A stretch of 64,000 nucleotides of DNA from Pseudomonas segetis (GCF_900188155.1 NZ_FZOG01000009.1:62001-126000), one strand, 5' to 3'; positions 52,951-61,531 are shown, numbered from the stretch's first letter. Notes: a model not told the origin generated them from the sequence alone. Made by a program: numbers and translations.

Positions 52951-53561
52951 AAGTTGTTTTAATTGGCCAAAAGTGGCTCGCGGCCCAGTTGCTTCAACAG
53001 TGCCTGCGGCAGGACATAGAAGTCTTAGGCGTCATAGTCCCTGAACTTGCTGTAGGTGAGGCCCCAGATAGGCTGGAAGTTGAGGCCATAGCTGCCGGGG
53101 TGCCCGTCTGCCGAGTTCGCGGCCGTGTTAAAGCTGAGCATGTTCCAGCCTGCGACCTTATCTTAGCTGCGCATGCCCACGCCTTCATTGATGGCTCGGC
53201 CCGTACCAGGGCGGCTATGGGCGCCCTTGGCTACCACCCCTCGTTGCTACCGAGACACCGTGGGCGGGACGCTATTCGCTGGGTGCTTCACATGCGTGAA
53301 CCTGTTACAGGCGGCTCCCTGTACTGGATGGACGACGGGGCGGATACCGGCCCCGTTGTCGCCCAAGACTGGTGCCACATCCGGCCAGACGATACAGCGG
53401 CTACGCTTTGGCGGCGCGACCTCGCACCTATGGGACTAAGGCTGTTTGCCCATGTACTCAACCAATTGCGAGAAGGGAGCCCGTGTAAGGGCAAGCAACA
53501 GGACGTGACGCTAGCTTCTTGGGAACCCGCGTGGGCGCAGATTAAGTTAGGGAGTAAGTAG
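52947..53561 (+). CDS. Formyltransferase-fold protein lacking catalytic Asn
   Basis: A 204-aa protein overlapping the ABC-GNAT gene by four bases. Fold and motifs match the N-terminal domain of methionyl-tRNA/GART formyltransferases: HPSLLPRHRG (His97), and DDGADTGPVVAQ (Asp133). The Asn two residues before His, part of the Asn-His-Asp triad, is Gly95 here. No C-terminal OB domain for tRNA binding is present. It may therefore use another one-carbon donor, hydrolyse, or bind only. It ends ten bases before the right-end repeats. Confidence 0.82.
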   Translation: MKVVLIGQKWLAAQLLQQCLRQDIEVLGVIVPELAVGEAPDRLEVEAIAAGVPVCRVRGRVKAEHVPACDLILAAHAHAFIDGSARTRAAMGALGYHPSLLPRHRGRDAIRWVLHMREPVTGGSLYWMDDGADTGPVVAQDWCHIRPDDTAATLWRRDLAPMGLRLFAHVLNQLREGSPCKGKQQDVTLASWEPAWAQIKLGSK

Positions 53562-53570
53562 GAAACTTGG

Positions 53571-53611
53571 GCGCTATATTTGGCACGGTTTCGGAGTGCC
53601 AAATATAGCGC
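53571..53611. repeat. 16-bp perfect inverted repeat at the prophage right end
   Basis: Arms 53571-53586 and 53596-53611 match fully (GCGCTATATTTGGCAC), with a 9-nt centre. Each arm contains the transposase-site core TTTGGCAC. No T run follows, so termination is less likely than protein binding. Confidence 0.85.
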
Positions 53612-53688
53612 TCAGTCCGCTGGGTTTCGACAAGTCCGGCTGTGCCAATCATCTTGCAAGGCTGTGCCAAATCCGCCGTGCGCTTACA
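53596..53688 (-). promoter_or_regulatory. Right-end transposase-binding region (attR)
   Basis: Terminal R1 (53662-53688, read inward TGTAAGC...TTTGGCACAG) and R2 (core at 53641-53648) are 22 bp apart, the spacing of adjacent MuA sites in Mu. R3 lies at 53596-53603. Orientation is inverted relative to L1, as required for paired ends. Confidence 0.75.
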
Positions 53689-53693
53689 ATAGC
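53689..53693. repeat. Target-site duplication, right copy (ATAGC)
   Basis: Exact copy of 18780-18784, directly after the terminal CTTACA. Removal of one copy and the phage joins ...GTGCAATAGC to GCGGGCATTGG..., the presumed uninterrupted intergenic sequence. Confidence 0.93.
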
Positions 53694-53863
53694 GCGGGCA
53701 TTGGATGCAATGATGAAGTACTGGGATTGATCCTACGACAGGAGCCGAGCGCTCTGACAGGCAAGATGGTGCAGCCCGCTATCGGCTCGCTTAAACTCAT
53801 GGCAAACACATAAGCCAAGATGATTAGAGGGTGGAATGGTGAGAGTTGGCGCTGGAAAAACAA

Positions 53864-53891
53864 AAGGGCCTAGGTTTTCACCTAAGCCCTT
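53864..53891 (-). terminator. tRNA terminator, leftward
   Basis: A 12-position stem with one mismatch (53864-53875 with 53880-53891), loop TTTC, then a T-rich run on the minus strand. It sits just beyond the 3' end of the tRNA-Arg remnant and looks like that gene's original terminator. Confidence 0.8.
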
Positions 53892-53899
53892 GTCTTATA

Positions 53900-53946
53900 T
53901 GGCGCACCAGGCGGGATTCGAACCCACGACCCCTCTTCGGAGACCA
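53900..53946 (-). pseudogene. tRNA-Arg(CCG)-like 3' remnant (attachment-site scar)
   Basis: Reading leftward, a CTCCGAA anticodon-loop-like segment is followed by a shortened anticodon stem/variable region. A perfect T arm (GTGGG-TTCGAAT-CCCGC, one T-G pair) leads to the acceptor strand CTGGTGC, G and CCA. The 5' half, including GCACCAG and the D arm, is absent, so it cannot be a working tRNA. Integrases often use tRNA 3' ends and leave such a fragment. Confidence 0.75.
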
Positions 53947-54354
53947 ATACGGTACAGGAATCTTGGTTGCTGGTAAGTGTTTTAAAATGCCCCTAAGTAC
54001 CATGCTCCAAGGCGTTGCCGCTAAGCCTGTCCTTACAGTTTATAGTCTTTAACGACACTCAAGATAGGTTATTGGGGGCACAAAAGAAGAAATTTGGATG
54101 TTCGGTTTTGACCACTAGCTAGCCTTTTCAGCGACCATCCTACTCGGACATTGGTCGCTATTATTGAACAGTTGCCCGTTGGTGTTGATTCAGAGTGCGC
54201 TTGCCGCCAATCGGAAGCTGAAGAGAGCGACGTAAAAATAAACGGCGATCTCTAGCGATCGCCGTCCCCGAATTCATCACCGCTACATAGGTTCGGAAGA
54301 GGACACTCAGGTAGAGGTTGAGAATTACATTGCCCTCCGTCAGCACCACATACT
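53947..54354. other. Intergenic region right of the tRNA remnant
   Basis: No gene was recognised. A hairpin at 54242-54263 (CGGCGATC/GATCGCCG), followed on the minus strand by a T-rich run, may terminate the leftward molybdenum hydroxylase operon. Confidence 0.55.
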
Positions 54355-54516
54355 TTATGGCTTCTGCAGGTTGGCCCCGGGCGACAATTCGTCAATGGTT
54401 GGAGTTGAGGCCTTTTCGGATTTGTCGGAGCATTCCCAATGGAAAACCCGCTCATCAATACGATCAGGAATATCTGGAAAGTCTCTAAGAAATCCTGGGC
54501 GATTCAGATAGCTCAT
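54355..54516 (-). CDS. Small ORF coupled to the XdhC-type gene
   Basis: A 53-aa frame whose ATG overlaps the XdhC stop by four bases. It is hydrophilic and mildly acidic (FLRDFPDIPDRIDERVFHWE), with no domain recognised. It may be a real small accessory protein or the head of a truncated gene at the island border. Confidence 0.5.
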   Translation of the reverse strand: MSYLNRPGFLRDFPDIPDRIDERVFHWECSDKSEKASTPTIDELSPGANLQKP

Positions 54517-55493
54517 AATTGCGTACGAGCCTTGCCGTGATAGACCCGCATGATGTCTGCGAGGACAGCAAGGGCGATCTCCGCCGGAGTACGGCTCCCG
54601 ATGTCCAAACCTATGGGCATATGCAGTCTGTCCACTTGATCGTGATCTAGGCCGCCTATACGAGTTAAGCGCTCTGCGCGAGCAGATGAAGTACGCCGGG
54701 AGCCCATGGCTCCAATGTAGAAAGCATCGGTATTGACTGCTTCCATGAGCGCGAGATCGTCGATCTTGGGATCGTGCGTCAGGGCTACAACGGCAGTGGC
54801 TGCGTGGCATCCATACTTAGCGATATACATGGACGGCAATACTGGAAGAGGCTCGACGCCATCGATTTGAAGGTGCCGCACTTCTTCGCGGGGATCACAA
54901 GCAATGACTTCAAATCCCAACGTCTTTGCGAATTGGCCGCAGATCTGCGCCACAGGCGATAAGCCCGCCAAGATTAGGCGCATTGCTGGGCCAATCGAAA
55001 TGACTGCTCGCTTTGGATTGTAAGTAACGGCCTGACCGCCGACCGATGCACGAGCGAGTGAGAAGCCGCCGTGCTCCAACTCTACCTCGCGCATCAATCG
55101 CTGTTGTCCTTTCAGCGCACCGAGCAAATCCTCGAGATGTGCAATCCATTTTCCACAGGGTCTTCGGTGTTCAACCAGCAGTTCGAGTGCACCTCCACAA
55201 GGGAGCTGTAACCGTTCACGCTCCTCGCTGCTTTTACCGTACACGAGATATTGAGCAGGGCTTCGGTATTTTCCTTCTCCAATGCCTCGGAGAAACTCCT
55301 CCTCAACACAGCCTCCGGATAACGAACCTTGGTATTGCAAGTCTTCAGTAGCGATCAGCATCGCTCCTGGTGACCTTGGGGCGGAGCCAAAGGTAGAAAG
55401 CACGGTGCATAGCCATACATCACGGTGTTCTCGCGCCCACTTCAGGGCATGCTCAAGAACGATCACATCCAAATGTTGCATCTGAGACTCCAT
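54513..55493 (-). CDS. XdhC/CoxI-family molybdenum cofactor maturation protein
   Basis: A 326-aa protein, or 322 aa if translation begins at the ATG at 55481, which has GGAG six bases upstream. N-terminal TVLSTFGSAPRSPGAMLIAT and SGGCVEEEFL and C-terminal GAMGSRRTSSARAERL plus GLDIGSRTPAEIALAVLADI are XdhC hallmarks. It should sulfurate and insert the molybdenum cofactor of the enzyme encoded upstream. Confidence 0.9.
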   Translation of the reverse strand: MESQMQHLDVIVLEHALKWAREHRDVWLCTVLSTFGSAPRSPGAMLIATEDLQYQGSLSGGCVEEEFLRGIGEGKYRSPAQYLVYGKSSEERERLQLPCGGALELLVEHRRPCGKWIAHLEDLLGALKGQQRLMREVELEHGGFSLARASVGGQAVTYNPKRAVISIGPAMRLILAGLSPVAQICGQFAKTLGFEVIACDPREEVRHLQIDGVEPLPVLPSMYIAKYGCHAATAVVALTHDPKIDDLALMEAVNTDAFYIGAMGSRRTSSARAERLTRIGGLDHDQVDRLHMPIGLDIGSRTPAEIALAVLADIMRVYHGKARTQL

Positions 55494-55525
55494 GCACCAA
55501 GTCGGGAATTATAGAACTGGCCAAC

Positions 55526-57760
55526 TTATCCATGGGCCACGTTCGATGACCGAGTCAGGGGCAACTTGAGGCGACGCTGTCCTGTAGCGTTGGCGAAGGC
55601 ATTGCCAATAGCGCCGGCCATGGGCCCTTGAACGATCTCTGCAGCGCCCAAGAATGGCTGTCCGGGCTGGTCAATCAAGTGCACCTCCACCTTTGATGGC
55701 AACTGCGGGAACCTGAGAATCGGATACCCGCTCCAGTCGTAGCTGCGCACACCGTTCGCGTCGTAATCCACGGCTTCATACAGCGTCCAGCTCGCGGATT
55801 GGATTATCCCGCCTTGGACTTGGTTACGAAGACCATCAGGGCTAACGATCTGACCCACATCTACAGCCGTCACCACGCGCTCGATCTCGACCTCACCGGT
55901 CTGAGGGTGAACGGTCAGTTCAACCGCAATCGCGCAATACCCCATGATGTTTTTGTATCTTGCGAACGCGAAACCAACGCCCGCGCCGGGGCGGTTGGTT
56001 TTGGTTGGCCATCCGAAGGCATCTCTTGCTTGCTTGATAACGGCTTTAGCTCGTGGATCTGCAAGATGGGCCAATCGAAATTCGACCGGGTCAGATCCAG
56101 CCTTGGCAGCAAGCTCGTCGATGCACGCCTCGATAGCAAAGATATTGATGTGGGCGCCGAGCGACCGCATCGCCGATGTGCGAAACGGCATCACGGTTAC
56201 GAAGTTCATATCGATGTTGGTGGACGCTACCGTATATAAGGGCACCGCATTGCGGTCGCCATCACCTTCTGGCTGTGCGATTGGAATCGACGGTGCGGAT
56301 TTGAAAGGACGCGCGATTAATCGCGCCGCAATCAAACGTCCGGCGTTTACGATCCGTTCGTTATGCGGAGTCGTCCACAGCTCGTAGTTCCAGTCTTGGA
56401 GCTTCCCTTTTGCATCCAAATTAGCCTGAACCTCAGTGAGCATTGCTGAGCTGTAAGGTTCCCAGAGATTTTCCTGCTCCCGCATCCACTGTACTCTTAT
56501 TGGCTTTCCTGGCATTCGCATTGCGATCAAGGCAGCGTCTGCCGCCGCATCGTCAGCACCGTTGTGGCCGTAACAACCCGAGCCTTCCGCATGAATGCAT
56601 CGAACGCGTTCTGGAGGAAGTCCTACCATCTGTGCGATACCTGTACGTAATGGATAGACCCCCTGGCTATGAGTCCAAACGGTAAGGATTCCATCCTTGA
56701 ACCAGGCGACCGCACAAGAGGGGCCAATAGAGCCATGCATCAGGTATTGCTTAGTGACTTTCGCCTTGAAGCTAGGCCCGCTTGGTAGGGTAGGCTTGCC
56801 CTCATGGCTAATCGGGAAGCGGGTCGCAGGTAGCCGAGTAAGTAGCTCGTGAATATGTTGGGCGTCAGGAATCACATCCCCTCCGCTCCAGCGGCTTAGC
56901 GCGTAACCATTACGCATTGCCTTGATCGCTTGCCACTCATCTCGCGCCACGACCGCCAGATAATTCCCATCCTGTATGACCTGAACAACGCCTGGAAGGG
57001 ATTTGATCGACTGTGCGTCGAAGCTTTCTAGGGTGCTATTAGGCCGTGGCGGACGAATTACACGTGCATGCAGCATTTCTGGCAGTCGCATATCCTGCAC
57101 GAACGCGGCGCCGCCGCTGACCTTCGCCGGTATGTCCAAACGTTGCAGTGAGTGACCGATCAGCTTGTAATCCGAGGGGCGGGCCTGGATAGGTTCTGCT
57201 TCCGCGTAGCGATGCAGGTCGACACCTTGTACTGCTTGGGCATAGGTCATGCGTTGGCCGGAGGCACTTTCAATGACACCGTCATTGGTTTTCAGTGAGC
57301 TGGGTTCTACTCCCCACTCATGCGCGGCTGACTCCATCAGCAACTTCCGCACTTGGGCGGCAGCATTAAATAACGCTGTGCCGCTGTCAAAAATGGTATG
57401 GCTGCCGGCGGTGTAGCCTTCATTCGGAGTCAGCGCAGTATCAGCAGTCAGGAAGTTGATAGCTGCCGGAGCAACTTGGAGACGCTCCGCTGCAATTTGA
57501 AGTAGCGCGGTTTTTACGCCTGTGCCGAGCTCAACCTTGCCGGTATACACATTGATTCCATTGGAGTCGATTTTGACCCACGCATCCAAGAATGGGTTAG
57601 TACGCAGGCTGCCTGGTAAGTCCGGTGCGAGAACGACAGTCCCAAGTGTATCGACTTCCGTATCAGCCAACACTCGTCCGATGGGCAGTAGTGAAAAGGT
57701 TACTACCAACGCTCCACCACGTAGGAACGCGCGGCGACTCACATCAAACTCATTGCCCAT
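55526..57760 (-). CDS. Molybdopterin-binding subunit of xanthine-oxidase-family dehydrogenase (IorB-like)
   Basis: A 744-aa catalytic subunit starting at ATG 57760 after AGGAG. It has a Tat signal (SRRAFLRGG), so the folded enzyme is exported to the periplasm. The sequence matches the isoquinoline 1-oxidoreductase/aldehyde dehydrogenase beta type: YTGKVELGTGVKTALLQIAA, HMRC-like cofactor loops and AEIVQGPMAGAIGNAFANA near the C-terminus. With the 2Fe-2S and cytochrome c subunits it should hydroxylate an N-heterocycle or oxidise an aldehyde, passing electrons to the respiratory chain. Confidence 0.9.
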   Translation of the reverse strand: MGNEFDVSRRAFLRGGALVVTFSLLPIGRVLADTEVDTLGTVVLAPDLPGSLRTNPFLDAWVKIDSNGINVYTGKVELGTGVKTALLQIAAERLQVAPAAINFLTADTALTPNEGYTAGSHTIFDSGTALFNAAAQVRKLLMESAAHEWGVEPSSLKTNDGVIESASGQRMTYAQAVQGVDLHRYAEAEPIQARPSDYKLIGHSLQRLDIPAKVSGGAAFVQDMRLPEMLHARVIRPPRPNSTLESFDAQSIKSLPGVVQVIQDGNYLAVVARDEWQAIKAMRNGYALSRWSGGDVIPDAQHIHELLTRLPATRFPISHEGKPTLPSGPSFKAKVTKQYLMHGSIGPSCAVAWFKDGILTVWTHSQGVYPLRTGIAQMVGLPPERVRCIHAEGSGCYGHNGADDAAADAALIAMRMPGKPIRVQWMREQENLWEPYSSAMLTEVQANLDAKGKLQDWNYELWTTPHNERIVNAGRLIAARLIARPFKSAPSIPIAQPEGDGDRNAVPLYTVASTNIDMNFVTVMPFRTSAMRSLGAHINIFAIEACIDELAAKAGSDPVEFRLAHLADPRAKAVIKQARDAFGWPTKTNRPGAGVGFAFARYKNIMGYCAIAVELTVHPQTGEVEIERVVTAVDVGQIVSPDGLRNQVQGGIIQSASWTLYEAVDYDANGVRSYDWSGYPILRFPQLPSKVEVHLIDQPGQPFLGAAEIVQGPMAGAIGNAFANATGQRRLKLPLTRSSNVAHG

Positions 57761-58220
57761 GACTCGCTCCTGCTACGTGTTTGATCGCTTCAATAATCCG
57801 CAGGTGAGTGCCACAACGGCAAAGGTTGGTTGCCATATATTCGCGAATTGTCGTTTCATCAGGGTGAGGGTCTCGCTCAAGCAGGGACTGCGCGCGCACA
57901 AGCATCCCGGCAATGCAGTAACCGCATTGCGCTGCCTGCTTGTCGATGAATGCCTGCTGCAGTTTTCCCGGTCGATCCGCTGTGCCAAGGCTTTCGACTG
58001 TACGGATCGTTTTGGACTCAAGGCCTGAGCAGGGTGTGAGGCATGAAAAAACCGGCTTGTTATCAATCAATACGGTGCACGCACCGCATTGACCCAACCC
58101 GCAACCATACTTCGCACCATTTAGATTCAGGTGATTGCGCAGTGCGTAGAGCAGTGGCATATCGGGATCAAGCTCCAGTTCGTGCAACGATCCATTGACG
58201 TTAAGAGTTGTGCTAGTCAT
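57750..58220 (-). CDS. 2Fe-2S subunit of molybdenum hydroxylase (IorA-like)
   Basis: A 156-aa protein starting at ATG 58220 after GGAGG. Cys motifs of the plant-type cluster (CGLGQCGAC...C) and of the second cluster (CGYCIAGM, CRCGTH) are present. It carries electrons from the molybdenum centre to the cytochrome. It overlaps the catalytic subunit by 11 bases and the cytochrome gene by four, so all are translated from one message. Confidence 0.93.
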   Translation of the reverse strand: MTSTTLNVNGSLHELELDPDMPLLYALRNHLNLNGAKYGCGLGQCGACTVLIDNKPVFSCLTPCSGLESKTIRTVESLGTADRPGKLQQAFIDKQAAQCGYCIAGMLVRAQSLLERDPHPDETTIREYMATNLCRCGTHLRIIEAIKHVAGASHGQ

Positions 58221-59494
58221 TTCGCCTCCGGGCGCAATTCTTGGAGAGTGGTTTTAAGGTCTGTCCACGCATGGCCTGGTTTGTATTGATCGCGCAGGTA
58301 GTTAGCCAAAACAGTCAATTGTTGGTTATTAAGACTGTTAGCGAACGCCGGCATGGTTGGGCCCGGCGCGCCAGGAGCGGGCGGCACACCCTCCAAGACT
58401 GTTTTGATGAAATTGCGCGACGTGTTGGCGGTTAGCGCTGAGGTTTGTGCCAGAGCAGGTCGGCCATCGATTTGTCGCATAGGTGCGGCGTCACCGTGGC
58501 AGCCCGCACATGATCCTTGAAAGAGATCTGCCCCCATCTTTTGATAGGCTGCGCTGATTGGCTCACCCTTTTCCGGAGAGGGCGCAGATGGTGCGCCCTG
58601 AAGACTTAGTAGATATTCAGCAATCGAGTCGACCTCGCTTACTTCCATCTTTGCCAAACCAAGACTGACTGGGCGCATTGGACCAGCTGGGGTGCCATGA
58701 CCCACTACAACTTCTGCGCGTAGATAGCTAACGAGTTGATCCTTCGTCCAAGGGTTCTCACCTTCAGCCATTCCCAGAAGCGTGGGTGCATGCCAACCAT
58801 CAACGACGCCACCAGCCATCCGCTCGCCGGATTTTTCAGCGCCGAGTAGGTTAAGTGGCGAATGGCAAGCCGCACAGTGACCCGCGCCTTCAACCAGGTA
58901 TCGTCCTCTATTCCATGCTTGCGAATGATCGGGATTCGCCGCGATAGGGTTGCCATGAAGAAATAGTAGATTCCAGAAGAACACCAGAGGTCTGATATTC
59001 ATAGGAAAGGACATTTGATTCTGCTTAGAAGGTGAGTGAACAGGCGGCCCGCTCATGAGGTATGCATAGGCGTCACTAATGTCACCGTCTGTCATCCTAC
59101 GGTAATGGACATAAGGAAATGCCGGGTAAAGATAATGGCCGTCTCTCGCGATGCCCTCGCGCATTGCGCGTCTGAACGCGGGATATGACCAGTTACCGAT
59201 GCCTGTCCCTATGTCCGGAGTGATGTTGGTGGTGTACAAGGTCCCGAATGGGGTAACCAGGGGCAGACCTCCTGCCAAATATTTTCCACCAGGTTTGGTG
59301 TGACATACCGCGCAGTCGCCTGCCTCAACCACCTTGGCTCCTCGCACTATCTGAGTAGTGTCGAATCTTTCTACCGAGCTGATGGGAGCGATTGCGGGAC
59401 GCCACATCCAAATGACCACGCATAAGCCTGCGAAGACTGCGAGCGTCAGCAAAGTTAGCCACACTTTTTTTGTTTTCATAACCGTACCGTTCAT
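58217..59494 (-). CDS. Three-haem cytochrome c subunit
   Basis: A 425-aa protein. An N-terminal hydrophobic anchor/signal (VWLTLLTLAVFAGLCVVIWM) and three CxxCH motifs (CAVCH, CAACH, CAGCH) resemble the cytochrome subunit of membrane alcohol or aldehyde dehydrogenases. It would accept electrons from IorA in the periplasm and pass them to quinone or oxidase. A second ATG five codons later is possible. It is the first gene of the operon. Confidence 0.9.
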   Translation of the reverse strand: MNGTVMKTKKVWLTLLTLAVFAGLCVVIWMWRPAIAPISSVERFDTTQIVRGAKVVEAGDCAVCHTKPGGKYLAGGLPLVTPFGTLYTTNITPDIGTGIGNWSYPAFRRAMREGIARDGHYLYPAFPYVHYRRMTDGDISDAYAYLMSGPPVHSPSKQNQMSFPMNIRPLVFFWNLLFLHGNPIAANPDHSQAWNRGRYLVEGAGHCAACHSPLNLLGAEKSGERMAGGVVDGWHAPTLLGMAEGENPWTKDQLVSYLRAEVVVGHGTPAGPMRPVSLGLAKMEVSEVDSIAEYLLSLQGAPSAPSPEKGEPISAAYQKMGADLFQGSCAGCHGDAAPMRQIDGRPALAQTSALTANTSRNFIKTVLEGVPPAPGAPGPTMPAFANSLNNQQLTVLANYLRDQYKPGHAWTDLKTTLQELRPEAK

Positions 59495-60091
59495 TGTTGG
59501 CGTAACACGCAGCCAGTCTGCGAATACCGTTGTTGCAATAAGTCGCCTAGTTCAAGCGTGCTTTAACAAAACTGAGATGGCTTAAGCCGTTGAGGTCGTT
59601 TCACGACGAACGATCCTCTATGCCTGAACGAGCTTTCTGTTTTCGTCATCGCCTGATGAGGCATTCTCGGAGTTCGTCAACATTACGGGGCCAGCTCTAG
59701 GATCAGAATCCTCAAGGTACGCAAAGTAGCGTTGCACTGGGCGCAACACCGTTTGCCGATGACCAATAGATGCGCCTATGTGGAAGGTCCTGATCGCTGT
59801 TCCCGCAACGACCGCCTAAGAAGGAAGCCGGTGCGTGGGGCGTTCTCAGTACTCGTTTAGTGTCATCGGGTCGGGACGGTTGCTGGAACGCAACATCTCG
59901 GTATGTATATGGCGTAATTTGCTGCATCAGTGTTTCGAAGAAAATCAGTAGATTCAGATTGATGCGCTGCACTTCCGAGCGGTTCATGGGCTCTCCAAGT
60001 CTTTCATGTCGGGTGCCTAAGGCTCGTCAGCCCCGTCAGAGTTTTCAGCCCGCACCGTTGCGGCGGCGCAGGCCGAAAGTCCTGCCCAAAT
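59495..60091. other. Decayed intergenic region
   Basis: About 600 bases between the cytochrome and catalase genes. The only gene trace is the LysR-like start at 59900-59987. A minus-strand frame (around 59630-59820, interrupted by a stop upstream) looks protein-like but unassigned. Confidence 0.5.
59900..59987 (-). pseudogene. Truncated LysR-family N-terminus
   Basis: ATG 59987 begins NRSEVQRINLNLLIFFETLM, the usual opening of a LysR HTH of the NahR/NodD type, after which the expected HTH sequence is lost and unrelated residues follow to 59712. Probably a deletion remnant of a regulator. Confidence 0.5.
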
Positions 60092-61531
60092 CTAGTTGCC
60101 CAGCATTTCCAACGCCGCCATCACACCCTGACCGTAGGCTGGGTCGGCCTTGGTGCAGTTTTCAATATGACGCTGTTTGATGGCCTGAGGCGCATCGCCC
60201 ATCGCCCTCGCCGTATTGTCGAACAGCGCCTGTTGCTGTGCCGGACTCATCAAGCGGAATAGAGCACCGGGCTGCTCGAAATGATCCTCGTCGACGCGGT
60301 GATCCCAATTGCCGGCAGCGCCATCCAGAGGCAGTTGTGGCTCGGCCAAATCGCGGCTGTCATCCCATTCGCCGAAACTGTTCGGGTAGTACGCCAGTGT
60401 CGAGCCAACGTTGCCGTCGGTGCGCATGGCACCGTCGCGGTGGTAGCTGTGAAACGGACAACGTGGTGCATTCACAGGGATATGGTTGAAGTTGACTCCC
60501 AGGCGGTAGCGCTGCGCATCGCCATAGGAGAACAGTCGTGCCTGGAGCATTTTGTCCGGGGAGAAGCCAACTCCTGGCACCACGTTGGCCGGCGAGAAGG
60601 CTGCCTGCTCTACTTCGGCGAAATGGTTGTCCGGGTTTTTGTTCAACTCCAGCACGCCGACTTCGATCAGTGGGTAGTCGGTGTGAGACCAAGTCTTTGT
60701 TAGGTCGTAGGGGTTGTGCGGGTGCTCGCGCGCCTGCTCCTCGCTCATCACCTGCAGGCATAACTGCCAACGCGGGAAATCTCCCTGCTCAATGCTCTCG
60801 TAAAGGTCGCGAAGGTGGCTCTCACGGTCTTTGCCAATCACCGCTTCGGCCTCAGAGTCGCTGAGATTGTCGACGCCCTGCTGGCAAACAAAGTGAAACT
60901 TGACCCACACCCGCTGGTTATCAGCATTGAGCAGGCTGAACGTGTGGCTACCGAAACCATGCATATGCCGGTAGGTCTTCGGAATGCCACGCTCGCTCAT
61001 GACGATGGTGACTTGATGCAGCGCCTCGGGCAGCAGGGTCCAAAAGTCCCAGTTGGCGGTGGTATTGCGCAGCCCACTGCGGGGGCAGCGCTTGACCACA
61101 TGGTTGAGGTCGGTGAATCGCAGCGGATCACGGAAGAAGAATACTGGCGTGTTATTGCCTACGATGTCCCAGTTGCCTTCCTCGGTATAGAACTTCACCG
61201 CGAAGCCGCGGATGTCGCGTTCGGCATCAGCAGCACCGCGCTCGCCCGCAACCGTGGAGAAGCGTACGAACACTGGCGTCTGTTTGCCGACGGTATCGAG
61301 CAGCTTTGCACGGGTGAAGCGGCTTACGTCGTTGGTCACGGTAAAGGTGCCGTAAGCACCTGCTCCCTTGGCGTGCATGCGTCGCTCGGGAATCACCTCT
61401 CGATCGAAGTGGGCGAGTTTCTCCAGCAGCCAGATATCCTGTAGCAGCGCCGGGCCGCGCGGCCCGGCGGTTTGGATGTTGAGATTATCGATCACTGGGG
61501 CGCCAGTGGCATGGGTTATTTTTTGCTTCAT
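60092..61531 (-). CDS. Haem catalase, small-subunit clade
   Basis: A 479-aa monofunctional catalase. Active-site His in RRMHAKGAGAYG, the Asn in IVGNNTPVFF, and haem-ligand Tyr in RLFSYGDAQRYRLG. The length fits clade 3. There is no signal peptide, so it is probably cytoplasmic. It dismutates hydrogen peroxide, which the neighbouring hydroxylase could produce if oxygen took its electrons. Confidence 0.95.
   Translation of the reverse strand: MKQKITHATGAPVIDNLNIQTAGPRGPALLQDIWLLEKLAHFDREVIPERRMHAKGAGAYGTFTVTNDVSRFTRAKLLDTVGKQTPVFVRFSTVAGERGAADAERDIRGFAVKFYTEEGNWDIVGNNTPVFFFRDPLRFTDLNHVVKRCPRSGLRNTTANWDFWTLLPEALHQVTIVMSERGIPKTYRHMHGFGSHTFSLLNADNQRVWVKFHFVCQQGVDNLSDSEAEAVIGKDRESHLRDLYESIEQGDFPRWQLCLQVMSEEQAREHPHNPYDLTKTWSHTDYPLIEVGVLELNKNPDNHFAEVEQAAFSPANVVPGVGFSPDKMLQARLFSYGDAQRYRLGVNFNHIPVNAPRCPFHSYHRDGAMRTDGNVGSTLAYYPNSFGEWDDSRDLAEPQLPLDGAAGNWDHRVDEDHFEQPGALFRLMSPAQQQALFDNTARAMGDAPQAIKQRHIENCTKADPAYGQGVMAALEMLGN

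Larger units (their letters stand above)
18785..53688 (+). mobile_element. Complete Mu-like transposable prophage (34,904 bp)
   Basis: The ends read TGTGAG... and ...CTTACA. The outer 27 bases form an imperfect inverted repeat (19 of 27 match) that shares ATTGGCACAG or TTTGGCACAG at the same distance from the tip, and a 5-bp host duplication flanks both. Content and order follow Mu: repressor, Ner, transposases A and B, early genes, Mor activator, lysis, head, tail, fibre and a Com-led accessory cassette. Tail sheath and baseplate genes indicate a contractile tail. I found no disrupted core gene, so it may be functional. Confidence 0.95.

Noticed and set aside
53617..53635. CAAGT as target duplication with ends at 18893 and 53630
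   Set aside because: The right tip would end in GA rather than CA and the ends would not match each other. The ATAGC solution satisfies tips, repeats and duplication together.
18785..53688. CRISPR array or restriction-modification genes in the prophage
   Set aside because: No regularly spaced repeats and no methylase or endonuclease motifs were seen; the only modification-like genes are in the Com cassette.
53846..54052. 68-aa rightward open frame
   Set aside because: Its translation contains the familiar false peptide that arises from reading a tRNA 3' end backwards.
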